Below are positions 28,501 to 36,554 of a stretch of 64,000 nt of DNA, in pieces. Position numbers and translations under genes: made by a program. Source of the stretch: Actinosynnema pretiosum (GTDB taxonomy: Bacteria; Actinomycetota; Actinomycetes; Mycobacteriales; Pseudonocardiaceae); the NCBI RefSeq assembly GCF_024171695.1, contig NZ_JAMTCF010000016.1, positions 62,001 through 126,000 on the forward strand. Reading direction: 5' to 3'. Every line of letters starts with the position of its first letter. The first letter of the stretch is position 1. The notes under the pieces are model-generated. The model worked only from the letters and a program-made list of their open reading frames with translations. It had not been told where the DNA came from and made no database searches.

Positions 28501-30189
28501 CTCCTCGAACAGCTCCGAGGTCGGCCGGGGCGGCGTGCGCCCGGCCACCCGGTCGTCGCGCTCCAGCAGCGCGCGCTCCTCGTCGGGCGGGAGCAGGCGC
28601 ACCTCGCCCAGCGCGGCGCCGGGCCTGCGGGCGAACTCGGCCAGCACGCGCACCAGGCGCTCACCGAGGCCGCGCGCGGTGCCTGCGTCGAACAGGTCGG
28701 TGTCGTACTCGAACGACCCGGCCAGCTCGCCCCCGTCACCGGGCTGGAGCACCAGGGAGAGGTCGTACTTGGCGCCGTGGCCGACGTCGCGGTGGATCGG
28801 CAGCCGCCGCCCGCCGCGCTCGAAGTGGGAGGAGCCGGGCGGGGTGAGCACCAGCATGGTCTGGATCAGCGGCGAGTAGCCGCCGCCGCGCTTGGGCCGC
28901 ACCCGCTCGACGACCTTCTCGAACGGCGCCCACTTGTGCCGCACCGCGTCGGCGGCCTCGTCGCGCACCGCCCGCAGCAGGTCCCGCACGGTCGTGGTGT
29001 CGTCCAGGCGGTGCCGCAGCACCACCATGTTGACCAGGTAGCCGATGACGTCCTGCGCCTCGGCCGGATCGCGCAGCGACACCGGGGTGCCGATCGCGAC
29101 CTCGTCCTGCCGCGCGTACCGGGACAGCAGCAGCGCGTACGCCGCGTGGGCGATCATGAACAGCGTGACGCCCTCGGCCGCGCCCAGCGCGTGCAGCTCG
29201 CGCACCAGCGCCGGGGGCACGGTGAACGGCAGCACGTCGCCCGCGAAGCGCCGGGTGGCCGGGCGCGGCCGGTCCACCGGCAGGTCCAGCGCGGGCAGCC
29301 CGCCGCCGAGCCGCTCGGCCCAGTGGTCGAGCAGGCGCGGCAGCTCCGGTCCCGCGAGCCGCAGCTCGTGCCAGCGCGCGAAGTCCGCGTACTGGGGCCG
29401 GTCCCGGCCGTCCTCAGTGGACAGACCGGCGACCACCTCGTCGTAGCGCGCCAGCAGTTCCGCGAGGAACAGCCCGGCGGAGGCCGCGTCGGAGGCCGCG
29501 TGGTGGATGTCGCACACCACCGCGGTCTCCGGCGGCTCCCCGCGCCCGGTGGCGCGGGTGGCGCAGACGACGGTCACCACCGGGTCGGCGCCGAGGTCGA
29601 CCCTGGTCCCGGCGACCTCGGCGGCGATGGCGGCGAGTCCGGCGTCGGAGGAGAACCCGCGCGCCTCGTAGCGGAACCGCGCCTCGGGCGAGACCACCTG
29701 GGTCAGCGCGCCGTCGCGCAGCACCAGGTTCGTGCGCAGCACCTCGTGGCGGTCCACCACGCGCCGCACGGCCTCGCGCAGCGCCTCCGGGTCCAGCGCC
29801 TCGGGGAACCGGACGTGGAACGGGCCGTTGTACGCGGTGGACGAGGGCGCGTACTGGTCGGCCAGCCAGATGCCGCTCTGCCCGGACGACGCCGGGACGG
29901 CGTCCTCCCGCCGCTCCGCCAACCCGGCGCGCAGCACGGGCCGGTCCGGCTCCGGCCCGCCCGCGCGCAGCCGCTCCACCGCCTCCGCCAGCTCGCCCAC
30001 CGTGTCGGCCCCGCGCGCCAGCTCGTCGGTGAGCCCGGCGGCGAGCACCGCGCGCACCGCCGCGCGGACCGGGGGCAGCGCCTCCTGGCCGCCGCAGCGC
30101 CGGGGCAGCGAGTCGGCGGCGGACAGGTCGGCCACGCCGGTGACCGTCCGCGCCAGCTCCAGCACCGCCGATTCCAGTGGTGAGTTCAC
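25564..30189 (-). CDS. NRPS, C-A-PCP-reductase (TomB-like), 1541 aa
   Basis: About 1-95 is a helical N-terminal region. The condensation domain (about 100-520) has HHAASDAAS at 229-237 in the HHxxxDxxS form. The adenylation domain (about 545-1050) has VYTSGSTGRPKG, MYGPSETH and YRTGD. The carrier domain has DLGGHSIM with Ser near 1097. The terminal reductase of the short-chain type starts with TGATGFLG at 1178-1185 and has YTRSKW near 1336. In PBD assembly this protein joins the aryl acid from the partner NRPS to the dihydropyrrole acid and releases the dipeptide reductively as an aldehyde, which closes the diazepine as carbinolamine or imine. GTG at 30189 has GGAGGAG upstream. It lies 45 bp after the A-PCP gene. 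Confidence 0.95.
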   Translation of the reverse strand: MNSPLESAVLELARTVTGVADLSAADSLPRRCGGQEALPPVRAAVRAVLAAGLTDELARGADTVGELAEAVERLRAGGPEPDRPVLRAGLAERREDAVPASSGQSGIWLADQYAPSSTAYNGPFHVRFPEALDPEALREAVRRVVDRHEVLRTNLVLRDGALTQVVSPEARFRYEARGFSSDAGLAAIAAEVAGTRVDLGADPVVTVVCATRATGRGEPPETAVVCDIHHAASDAASAGLFLAELLARYDEVVAGLSTEDGRDRPQYADFARWHELRLAGPELPRLLDHWAERLGGGLPALDLPVDRPRPATRRFAGDVLPFTVPPALVRELHALGAAEGVTLFMIAHAAYALLLSRYARQDEVAIGTPVSLRDPAEAQDVIGYLVNMVVLRHRLDDTTTVRDLLRAVRDEAADAVRHKWAPFEKVVERVRPKRGGGYSPLIQTMLVLTPPGSSHFERGGRRLPIHRDVGHGAKYDLSLVLQPGDGGELAGSFEYDTDLFDAGTARGLGERLVRVLAEFARRPGAALGEVRLLPPDEERALLERDDRVAGRTPPRPTSELFEERVAKSPDAVAVEHAGAELTYRELNGRANRLAHALRGRGLGAGDRVGLYLSRSVESVVALLGVLKSGAAYVPVDPSYPRERVADMLADAGARLILTDSASAADLPADVARLELDRADLSGWPGHDLGRVKRPEDEVYVVYTSGSTGRPKGVVIRDETVANLVRVQDRVSPVGATGRTAQYMSLSFDVSVMEILGTLCAGGALVLIPEEVRKDLHALAEFLREHDIARAYLPYVALQGLAAIAVDAGLRLDALREVASVGEQLVVSPQIRRFFAEHPRARLLNMYGPSETHLATWHEVAGDPATWPEAPAIGHGIPGLRLAVLDRRGAVVPPGVPGELHLGGPVLSPGYHRRPEETARRFLPDPRNPGEVLYRTGDLVRRTRDGLEYLGRADDQIKVRGYRIEPAEVEAAIDALDLVAASAVTAVDVAPGDRRLVAFVAGGPDDPREVARALVGVLPDHMVPAHVVRVGRLPLTPSGKADRKALRGLFSLADTGSDAPAEPPATPLEESVARLWAELLGGGAVGRHDDFFDLGGHSIMATELVYRLRREHGVDLPLRVVLEDPTVAGMAARVAEAGDTGATAAPRRLDLRAEVRLPDGFAVRGTPVPDDAVTDALLTGATGFLGAFLLRDLLRTTDLRVHCLVRADDAGRAWERLVGTARRYGIEDALDRSRVVAVPGDLTRERFGLSTEDHDALADAVDVVYHAAAHINFVLPYASVRATNVDGTSRVVAFAAHRKVKPLHHTSTIAVFSPAEPERVLTEESEPRAPEALGIGYTRSKWVAERIVSAARDAGLPVTVYRIGRVSGDSATGACQPDDFLWRQVKSFIQLGAAPPGESATTDLLPVDYVARAVVALSRDREARDRVLHLFHPRGADFGTVHEGIRAAGHEVRVVPEDRWWELLERSAAEPGGNALAATVPLFREGALELGDNTYRNDRTAALLDRLGLPFPDIEPGGVARMIRYFERTGELAGSEVPEPAA

Positions 30190-30234
30190 AGTCGCTCGTC
30201 TCCTCCGTCTCGATCGCCCGGCGCGCGCCGGGGT

Positions 30235-32172
30235 TCAGCGGCTCGCCGACTCGCGCTCCCTGACCTCGGCGATGAACGCCGCGAGCCGCTCGACGGTGCC
30301 GTGCCGGAACACGTCCTCGGTCCCGACCTCCACCGCGAAGATCTTCTGGAGCCGGTTGGCGAGCTGGACGAAGTGCAGCGAGTTGCCGCCGTGGCCCAGG
30401 AACGAGTCGGTGGCGGTGAACTGCTTGTTGCCCGAGATGTCCTTCCAGGTCTGGAGGATCACCGGTTCGAGCAAGCTCGCGGAGTCGGTCATGCCAGCCT
30501 CGCCTTCCACTGCCGTTCGGGACGCCGACGGGTCCGCCAGCGCGCTGCGGTCGATCTTCCCGTTCACGTTGTGCGGCAACCGGTCCATGTGGTGGAACGA
30601 GGAGGGCACCGCGTAGCGGGGCACCTCGCCCGACAGGTAGGCCACCAGGTCGTCGACCGGGAGCTCGCGTCCGTCCGAAGTGGAGTAGAAGGCGCCGAGG
30701 TGCTTCTCCTCCTCGTCGCTGCCGAACGCCCGCACCACGGCCTGCCCGACCGCCGGGTGCGCGCGCAGCGCCAGCTCCACCTCGCTCAGCTCCACCCGGA
30801 AGCCGCGGATCTTCACCATGCTGTCGGCCCGGCCCACCAGGACGACGTCGCCGTCGTCGGTGCGCCGCGCCAGGTCGCCGGTCCGGTACAGCACCGAGCC
30901 GTCCGGTCCCGGCACGAACTTCTCGGCGGTCAGCTCCGGCTGGTCCAGGTACCCCAGCGCCACGCCGGAACCACCGAGGCACAGCTGCCCGACCTCGCCG
31001 GGCGGGCACGGCCGCAGGTCGTCGTCCAGCACGTGCGCCCGCACGCCGGGCAGCGGCCTGCCCACCGGGACCCGGTCGTGCCGGTCGACGTCCTCGGGCG
31101 TGCGGATCGGGTGCAGCAGCGAGATCGTCGAGTTCTCGGTGCAGCCGTAGCCGTTGTAGACGACCCCCTCGGTGAGCCCGGCCGCCTTGGCCAGGTGCGC
31201 GGGGGAGGGGAAGTCGCCGCTGAGCAGCACCGCACGCAGGCCCGCCAGCGCGTCGGGCTCCTCGTCGACCAGGACGCTGAACAGCCCGCCGGGCGCGCTC
31301 AGCACGCTCACCCGGTGGCGCAGCAGCGCGTCGCGCAGCACCGGCAGCGACGGCAGGCCGGGCGGCAGCACGACCAGCTTCGCGCCGTGCAGGAAGCTCA
31401 GCCAGATCTCGATGGTCGAGGCGGCGAACGAGTAGGCCGCGAGCTGCACCAGGACGTCCCGCTCGGTGACGGCCAGCGGGCCCTGGTCGGGGCCGAGGCG
31501 GGCCAGGCCCCGGTGCGCGATCCGCACCCCCTTGGGGCGGCCGGTCGAGCCGGAGGTGAACATCAGGAACGCGGGGCTGTCGCCGTCGAGGTCCACATCG
31601 GACTTCGCGACCGCGCCGCCGTCGTCCTCGGTCAGCACCGCCACCGGCGCGGTGCGGACCGCCGGTCCGAAGTCCAGCTCGCCGTCGTGCGCGACCACCC
31701 GCATCCCGGACTCGGCGACCACGCGGGCCACGAACCGCTCGGGGTGCTCGGGGTTCAGCGGCGTCACGCAGGCGCCCGCCTTGAGGATGCCCAGCAGCAC
31801 CGCGTACAGCTCGGTGCTGCGGGCCATGTGCACGCCCACCGGTTCGCCGGGGGCGACGCCCCACCGCTCGCGCAGCCGCGCGGCGACCAGGTCGGAGCCG
31901 CGGTCCAGCTCGGCGTAGCCGGTGACGCGGTCGCCCTCGACCAGCGCGGGTCGGTCGCCGAACCGCTCGACCACCCGCTCGAACAAAGCGGTCAGCACGG
32001 GTGGGGGAGCGGCGCTCCCGGTCTCGTGGCGTCCTGCTGCTCGTTCCGGCGCTGCTTGTTCCGGCACTGCCTGTTCCCGCACGACACGGTCCTCCTCACG
32101 GAGAGGTAGACGGGGGTTTCCGGCGGGACGAAGTGATGACGGCTGCTCGGTCGACACGACCCGCTCGCCCAT
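30235..32172 (-). CDS. NRPS initiation module, A-PCP for anthranilate-type acid (TomA-like), 645 aa
   Basis: A 60-residue variable leader (imperfect 15-nt repeats encode Glu-Gln-Ala-Pro runs) precedes the adenylation domain (about 60-530; FTSGSTGRPKG, YRTGDLARR, NGKIDRSAL) and a carrier domain with GHGGNSLHF, Ser598. The A4 core reads SFAASTIE where alpha-amino-acid domains have FDxS; the loss of Asp235, which holds the alpha-amino group, points to an aryl acid substrate, as expected for a hydroxylated or methoxylated anthranilate. There is no condensation domain, so it starts the chain. ATG at 32172 follows AGGGA by 8 bp; a GTG six codons later is possible. It is first gene of the NRPS operon. 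Confidence 0.94.
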   Translation of the reverse strand: MGERVVSTEQPSSLRPAGNPRLPLREEDRVVREQAVPEQAAPERAAGRHETGSAAPPPVLTALFERVVERFGDRPALVEGDRVTGYAELDRGSDLVAARLRERWGVAPGEPVGVHMARSTELYAVLLGILKAGACVTPLNPEHPERFVARVVAESGMRVVAHDGELDFGPAVRTAPVAVLTEDDGGAVAKSDVDLDGDSPAFLMFTSGSTGRPKGVRIAHRGLARLGPDQGPLAVTERDVLVQLAAYSFAASTIEIWLSFLHGAKLVVLPPGLPSLPVLRDALLRHRVSVLSAPGGLFSVLVDEEPDALAGLRAVLLSGDFPSPAHLAKAAGLTEGVVYNGYGCTENSTISLLHPIRTPEDVDRHDRVPVGRPLPGVRAHVLDDDLRPCPPGEVGQLCLGGSGVALGYLDQPELTAEKFVPGPDGSVLYRTGDLARRTDDGDVVLVGRADSMVKIRGFRVELSEVELALRAHPAVGQAVVRAFGSDEEEKHLGAFYSTSDGRELPVDDLVAYLSGEVPRYAVPSSFHHMDRLPHNVNGKIDRSALADPSASRTAVEGEAGMTDSASLLEPVILQTWKDISGNKQFTATDSFLGHGGNSLHFVQLANRLQKIFAVEVGTEDVFRHGTVERLAAFIAEVRERESASR

Positions 32173-32600
32173 CTGGTTGTCCCTGGGAAATCAGTTTGCT
32201 ACTCCCGGCTTGAGGTGTCAACACGATCGGGTGATTTCTGCAAAGGTATACAGAAGAGCTATGCCGAGAGGTGTAGGGATTCTCGACCGGCCGGTGGCAC
32301 TTGGCTTCTTGTGACATGAAAGCCGAGGTCACTGGGTACTGCGTTGGGCTGCTCAACCGAGGATGCGCGGGCAGGCGAGTCGTTCGCACCGCACTTGGGC
32401 GGTGATCCGGGGGAATGTCGGGATGATGTTCCCGCTCTTTTCGAGACGATATCCTTCAGGAAATCAATCGCGAAGAACAATCATCTATCGGCGACGCCGG
32501 TCCAGCGCCCCGTCGTCCATTCGGGGGGGAATCCGGCGGCGGCCGGGCCCAAGGCGGGCGGTCTGGTTGCGCGGATCCGGTGAACCGCTCGCCGGGAGGT
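32173..32600. other. Non-coding promoter region of the NRPS operon
   Basis: A 428-bp stretch, AT-richer than its flanks, between the start of the A-PCP gene and the stop of the second chorismate enzyme. No credible gene is seen on either strand. It holds the operator copy at 32448-32465 and, right at the NRPS start, a half-site GGGAAATCAG (32185-32194) whose partner is degenerate. Confidence 0.7.
32448..32465. promoter_or_regulatory. Operator copy upstream of the NRPS operon
   Basis: GATATCC-TTCA-GGAAATC matches the GATTTCC-N4-GGAAATC element at 14133-14154 with one change in the left arm. It lies about 275 bp upstream of the A-PCP start codon, so the promoter it controls would have a long leader, or the site also affects read-through from the gene on its right. 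Confidence 0.5.
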
Positions 32601-34433
32601 TTAGCGGGCCGAAAGGCGCAGCAGGGCGTCCAGCGCCTCGGCCCCGCCCGCCGCCGCCACCGACTCGGGGCCGGACCGCACCCCCGCCGCTCCCCGGCCG
32701 CGCAGCGCCAGCACCTCCCCGGTGCCGCCCTCGCGGTGCGCCTCCACGCCGTCCGGCGCCGGTCCGGTCACCGCGAAACCGTTGTGCGGCAGCACTTCGT
32801 TCGGGACGCCGAAGACCCGCGCCGCCCCCGGCCGGTCCGCGCCCCGCCGGGGCGCCACCCCGAAGCCGAGCAGCCGGGCCAGCACCTGGAAGCCCAGCCC
32901 CACCCCGCGCACCTCGCGCCCCTCGCGCAGCGCCGCGCCCACGAGCCCGCGCACCGCGTCGAGCCCCCTGTCGTCCGGGCGCCCCGGTCCGGGTCCCAGC
33001 AGGACGGTCGCGCCCGGCGCGCCGAGGCCGGTGGCCGCCACGTCGGCGGCGGCGCGCACGACCGGTCGCCACCCGCGCAGGCGGGCGAGGTGCGCCAGCG
33101 CCGCCGCGCCCTGGTCGCCGAGGTCCACCACGAGCAGCGGCCCCCGGTCGTCCGGCCGCGCTGGCGCCGGGCGGGTCCAGTGCGGGGCGAGCTCCCGCCG
33201 CCGCGCGTCGAGCGCGTCGAGCACCGGGGCCGAGGCGAACACCTCGGGTCGCGCCGGCGGCGCGGGCCGGTCCCCGGCGCCGGACCCGCGCAGCGCGGCC
33301 AGCAGGGCGTCGACCTTGACCCTGGTCTCGGCGGTCTCCCCGGCGGGGGAGGAGTCGGCCCCGACGGTGGCGCCGACGGACACCCGCACCCGCCCGGAGC
33401 CCTCGACCTCGGCGGTCCGGATCAGGGTCGCGGCGTCCAGCGAGCCGTCCGGCTCCAGCAGCGCCACCGCGCCGCCGTAGTGGCCGCGCCCGTCCGGCTC
33501 GCGCTCCGCGAGCAGCCGCAGCGCGCCCGCGAGCGGGCTGCCGATCGCGGTGGCGGCGAACATCGTGCCCGCCAGCGCCCGCCGCGCGTCGGGCACGCCG
33601 GTGGCGCGCAGCACGCAGCCGGTGTGCGTCAGGCGGCTCATCGGCAGCAGGAGCGGGCCCTCCACCCGGATCTCCTCGGGTTCGAGCGCGCACAGCGCGG
33701 CCAGCTCCGCGTCGACCGCCGTCACCAGCTCGCCGAACTCCTTGTCGTCGCGCAGGAACGACACCAGACCCTCGACCGTCGGCCCGGTTTTCGGGTGGTG
33801 GTACGTGCCGCACACCGGGCGCAGCACCACCTCGCCGCCCGCGAGCCGGACCTGCCCCTGCGGGGGCGCGCCGACCAGCGCCAGGCCGTCGGGCCCGCCC
33901 TCGTGCACCGCGAACGTCCAGTACGCGCCCCGCTCACCGCGCAGCAGGCCGCCCAGCAGCGCCAGCGCCGAGGCAGGACCAGGCCTGCGCAGCCGCGCCG
34001 TGAACCCGCGCCGCAGCAGGCAGTGCGCCACCCCGCCGTCCCGCAGTCCGGCCACGAGCTCACGCACCCGCGTGGCGTAGGACTCGTCGTCCTCGTCGAA
34101 GCGGGCGTCGACGACCTCGGCCCCTGCGGGCAGCACCCGCTCCAGCGCCGCCCGTGGCACGAGGTGGCGCTCGGCGGCCACGAGCACCCGCAGCGGCGCG
34201 CCGTCGTCCCGGCAGGGCAGCCCGCGCTCGGCGAGCAGTCGGAACGGCAGCAGCGCCACCGATCCGGCCGGGCCGATCGGGATGTCGGCTGTGGAGGGCG
34301 CGGTGGTCGTCTCCCCGACCAGCACGTCCGCGTGGTCGCCTTCGCGGCACAGCACCGCGAACGCGGGCGGTCGCGGACCGGTCAGCCGGGCCAGCAGCCC
34401 GCGCACCTCCTCGTCGTCCCGAAGCGCCGCCAC
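32601..34433 (-). CDS. Second PhzE/TrpEG-like protein with degenerate glutaminase, 610 aa
   Basis: It aligns along its whole length with the enzyme at 22375-24279 but has lost key residues. In the chorismate-binding half NPISGTYR has become RPVCGTYHH and TGSPLENACR has become IGSPLAGALR, while the THTG histidine and the ETAET segment remain. In the amidotransferase half the nucleophile motif CLGHQ is GLGFQ and QFHAES is VRSGPES, so both Cys and His are gone and glutamine cannot be hydrolysed. It may use free ammonia, act as a structural partner of the intact paralogue, or be decaying, though the frame is fully open. I recall that the tomaymycin cluster also has two such genes. GTG at 34433 has GGGGGA upstream. 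Confidence 0.8.
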   Translation of the reverse strand: MAALRDDEEVRGLLARLTGPRPPAFAVLCREGDHADVLVGETTTAPSTADIPIGPAGSVALLPFRLLAERGLPCRDDGAPLRVLVAAERHLVPRAALERVLPAGAEVVDARFDEDDESYATRVRELVAGLRDGGVAHCLLRRGFTARLRRPGPASALALLGGLLRGERGAYWTFAVHEGGPDGLALVGAPPQGQVRLAGGEVVLRPVCGTYHHPKTGPTVEGLVSFLRDDKEFGELVTAVDAELAALCALEPEEIRVEGPLLLPMSRLTHTGCVLRATGVPDARRALAGTMFAATAIGSPLAGALRLLAEREPDGRGHYGGAVALLEPDGSLDAATLIRTAEVEGSGRVRVSVGATVGADSSPAGETAETRVKVDALLAALRGSGAGDRPAPPARPEVFASAPVLDALDARRRELAPHWTRPAPARPDDRGPLLVVDLGDQGAAALAHLARLRGWRPVVRAAADVAATGLGAPGATVLLGPGPGRPDDRGLDAVRGLVGAALREGREVRGVGLGFQVLARLLGFGVAPRRGADRPGAARVFGVPNEVLPHNGFAVTGPAPDGVEAHREGGTGEVLALRGRGAAGVRSGPESVAAAGGAEALDALLRLSAR

Positions 34434-34611
34434 GCGGTCGTCCCCCGTTCAACCGAAGCATCGAGCCCGCAGGTGTTTGCTCACGGGTAACCAAGGCTAA
34501 CCACGCCGTGGGACAGGTCGCACCTCGGCGACCGGTGTGCCAAGGGGCACAAGAGAGTTCCGGTAATCGGCGGGCGCGGCGCAGACGGGTTGCCGCAGCG
34601 CGCCGGTGAGT

Positions 34612-34629
34612 GGTTTCCTGGGGGAAATT
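34612..34629. promoter_or_regulatory. Operator copy in the divergent synthase/monooxygenase promoter
   Basis: GGTTTCC-TGGG-GGAAATT keeps the TTTCC-N4-GGAAA core seen at 14133, 32448 and 35869. It lies 52 bp upstream of the FAD monooxygenase start and 179 bp upstream of the start of the divergent PhzE-like gene, so it could control both. Confidence 0.55.
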
Positions 34630-34680
34630 ATCGCGTCTTCGGCGCGCCACACGTGAACGAACCGGCGGGAGGAGTCACGG

Positions 34681-35844
34681 ATGCGCATCGCGGTGATCGG
34701 CGGGGGACCCGGCGGCCTCTACTTCGCCGCACTGGTCAAGCAGGTCGCCCCCGGCCACGAGGTCGTGCTGTGGGAGCGCGGCGGCCCCGAGGACGCCTTC
34801 GGCTTCGGCGTCGTGTTCTCCGACGGCGCGCTGGGCGGCGTCCAGGCCGCCGACCCCGAGCTGTTCGACTCCGTCGTCGACCACTTCGTCCGCTGGGAGT
34901 CCGTGGACGTGCGCCACCGGGGGCGCACGACCTCGCACGAGGGCTACCGGTTCTCCGCCGTCGGCCGCCGGGCGCTGCTGCGGCTGCTGCGCGAGCGCTG
35001 CGCGCACCGGGGCGTGGTGCTGCGCTTCGGATCGACCGCGCCGCCGCTCCCCGTCCTGCGCGCCGGGTTCGACCTCGTGGTCGCGGCGGACGGCGTCGGG
35101 TCGGCGACCAGGGCCGGTCGCGCCGAGGCGTTCGGCGCCCACCTGGAACCCCGCGACTCGCGCTACCTCTGGATGGGGACCGACCGGGTCTTCGACGCGC
35201 TCACCTTCGCCGTCGTGGAGACCCCGCACGGCCCGCTCCAGGTGCACGCCTACCCGTACGCCCCCGGCCGCAGCACCTTCATCGTGGAGACCACCGACCG
35301 GGTGCTGCGCGCGGGCGACCTGGAGCGCCCCGACCGCTCCCCGGAGGCCACCGCACACGCCATCGCCGCGCTGCTGGCCGAGGACGGCGACCTCCTGGGC
35401 GGCCACCGGCTGCTCTGCGCGGGTTCGCGCTGGGGCCGGTTCACCTCGGTGCGCAACGACCGCTGGAGCGACGGGAACGCGGTGCTCCTCGGCGACGCCG
35501 CGCACACCACCCACTTCTCCATCGGCTCCGGCACCAAGCTCGCGATGGAGGACGCGGTCGCGCTGGCGATGGCGCTGACCGACCACGACGACCTGCCGGA
35601 CGCCCTGGCCGCCTACGAGGCGGAGCGGAAACCGGCGGTCGAGCGGATGCAGCGCGTGGCCGAGGTGAGCCGCGACTGGTTCGAGCACGTGGACGAGCGC
35701 GTCGGCCTCCCGCCGGACGAGTTCACCCTGGACCTGCTCACCCGCAGCGGTCGCATCGGCCACCGCGACCTGCCCCTGCTCGACCGGGACCACGTCGAGC
35801 GCGTGCGGAACTGGTTCACCCGCGCGCAGGCGGCAACGGCCTGA
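34681..35844 (+). CDS. FAD-dependent aromatic monooxygenase (salicylyl-CoA 5-hydroxylase-like), 387 aa
   Basis: The N-terminal Rossmann motif IAVIGGGPGGLYFA starts at residue 3. LVVAADGVGSATR (near 140) is the DG motif of class A flavoprotein hydroxylases and AVLLGDAAHTTHFSIGSGTKLAMEDAVAL (near 270-300) the GD motif. GFGVVFSDGAL near 40 and the RYLWMGTDRVFDALTF segment resemble salicylyl-CoA 5-hydroxylase and 2-aminobenzoyl-CoA monooxygenase, which act on CoA thioesters. This makes the anthranilate, perhaps as carrier-bound thioester, the likely substrate, with hydroxylation para to the amino group. GGAGG 7 bp before the ATG supports the start. It is transcribed away from the second PhzE-like gene, with the marR gene 64 bp downstream. 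Confidence 0.88.
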   Translation: MRIAVIGGGPGGLYFAALVKQVAPGHEVVLWERGGPEDAFGFGVVFSDGALGGVQAADPELFDSVVDHFVRWESVDVRHRGRTTSHEGYRFSAVGRRALLRLLRERCAHRGVVLRFGSTAPPLPVLRAGFDLVVAADGVGSATRAGRAEAFGAHLEPRDSRYLWMGTDRVFDALTFAVVETPHGPLQVHAYPYAPGRSTFIVETTDRVLRAGDLERPDRSPEATAHAIAALLAEDGDLLGGHRLLCAGSRWGRFTSVRNDRWSDGNAVLLGDAAHTTHFSIGSGTKLAMEDAVALAMALTDHDDLPDALAAYEAERKPAVERMQRVAEVSRDWFEHVDERVGLPPDEFTLDLLTRSGRIGHRDLPLLDRDHVERVRNWFTRAQAATA

Positions 35845-35868
35845 TCAGGCGCGCGACCCGTGCTAAGC

Positions 35869-35886
35869 TGTTTCCCTCCGGAAACC
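35869..35886. promoter_or_regulatory. Operator copy directly upstream of marR
   Basis: TGTTTCC-CTCC-GGAAACC forms perfect 6-bp arms GTTTCC/GGAAAC around a 4-nt centre, 22 bp before the marR ATG. MarR proteins usually bind palindromes overlapping their own promoters, so this is the copy that links the element to the regulator. Confidence 0.65.
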
Positions 35887-35908
35887 GTATTGTCCCCCGG
35901 GAGGCGTC

Positions 35909-36442
35909 ATGCCTCGCGCGGAGGCGGCAGCGGAGCATTGCGAGGCGCGCATGACCACCGTGAGCGAGTCCGACCCGACCCCCACCGACGCGCAGGCGGA
36001 ACCGGATGAGCTGGAAGACGCGCTGACCCACCTCCAGTGCGTCCTCGTGGCCCGGCGCACCAGGACGAACCCCGAGCACGTGACCTGGCAGCAGTACGAC
36101 GTCCTGGAGAACCTGCGCCTGCGCGGCCGGATGACCCCGTCGCAGCTCAGCGAGGCCCTCGGCGTGTCGAGGCAGAGCCTGTCCAAGGCGCTGCGCTTCC
36201 TCAAGGACCGCGAGCTGGTCACCCAGGTCGCCGACGGCACGGACCGCAGGGAGCTGACCACCACCCTGACGGCCGCGGGCCGCCAGTTCCTCAACCGGGC
36301 CGCCGACAGCCGCCGGGACGCGGCGGCGGTCGCGGGCTCCGTCCTCTCGCCGGGCGAGCGCAGCATCTTCGCCGAGCTGTGCAAGAAGGTCGCGGACGCC
36401 CTCTACGACCAGGCCCAGACCCCGCTGGAGCGGGACGCCTGA
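35909..36442 (+). CDS. MarR-family transcriptional regulator, 177 aa
   Basis: The winged helix lies at about 62-125: TWQQYDVLENLRLRGRMTPSQLSEALGVSRQSLSKALRFL is the HTH and VTQVADGTDRRELTTTLTAAG the wing with the family's DRR-x-x motif. Flanking helices at both ends would form the dimer interface. It probably represses the PBD genes and responds to pathway or product ligand; four palindromes of one type in the cluster, one 22 bp upstream of this gene, support a local regulon. ATG at 35909 is listed; ATG at 35951 would remove a 14-residue N-terminal extension. It marks the right end of the PBD cluster. Confidence 0.88.
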   Translation: MPRAEAAAEHCEARMTTVSESDPTPTDAQAEPDELEDALTHLQCVLVARRTRTNPEHVTWQQYDVLENLRLRGRMTPSQLSEALGVSRQSLSKALRFLKDRELVTQVADGTDRRELTTTLTAAGRQFLNRAADSRRDAAAVAGSVLSPGERSIFAELCKKVADALYDQAQTPLERDA

Positions 36443-36518
36443 GCAGGGTGCCTGACCGGGACGCCGTGACCTTCCCGGCGCCCGCCACCACCACCACCGA
36501 TCCCGCCGGGACGCGGTC

Positions 36519-36548
36519 GGGGGGACGCCGCCGGAACGACGTCCCCCC
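36519..36548. terminator. Terminator-like hairpin between marR and the protease gene
   Basis: Arms GGGGGGACG (36519-36527) and CGTCCCCCC (36540-36548) pair perfectly with a 12-nt loop, between the convergent stops at 36442 and 36555. Confidence 0.6.
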
Positions 36549-36554
36549 ACCCGG

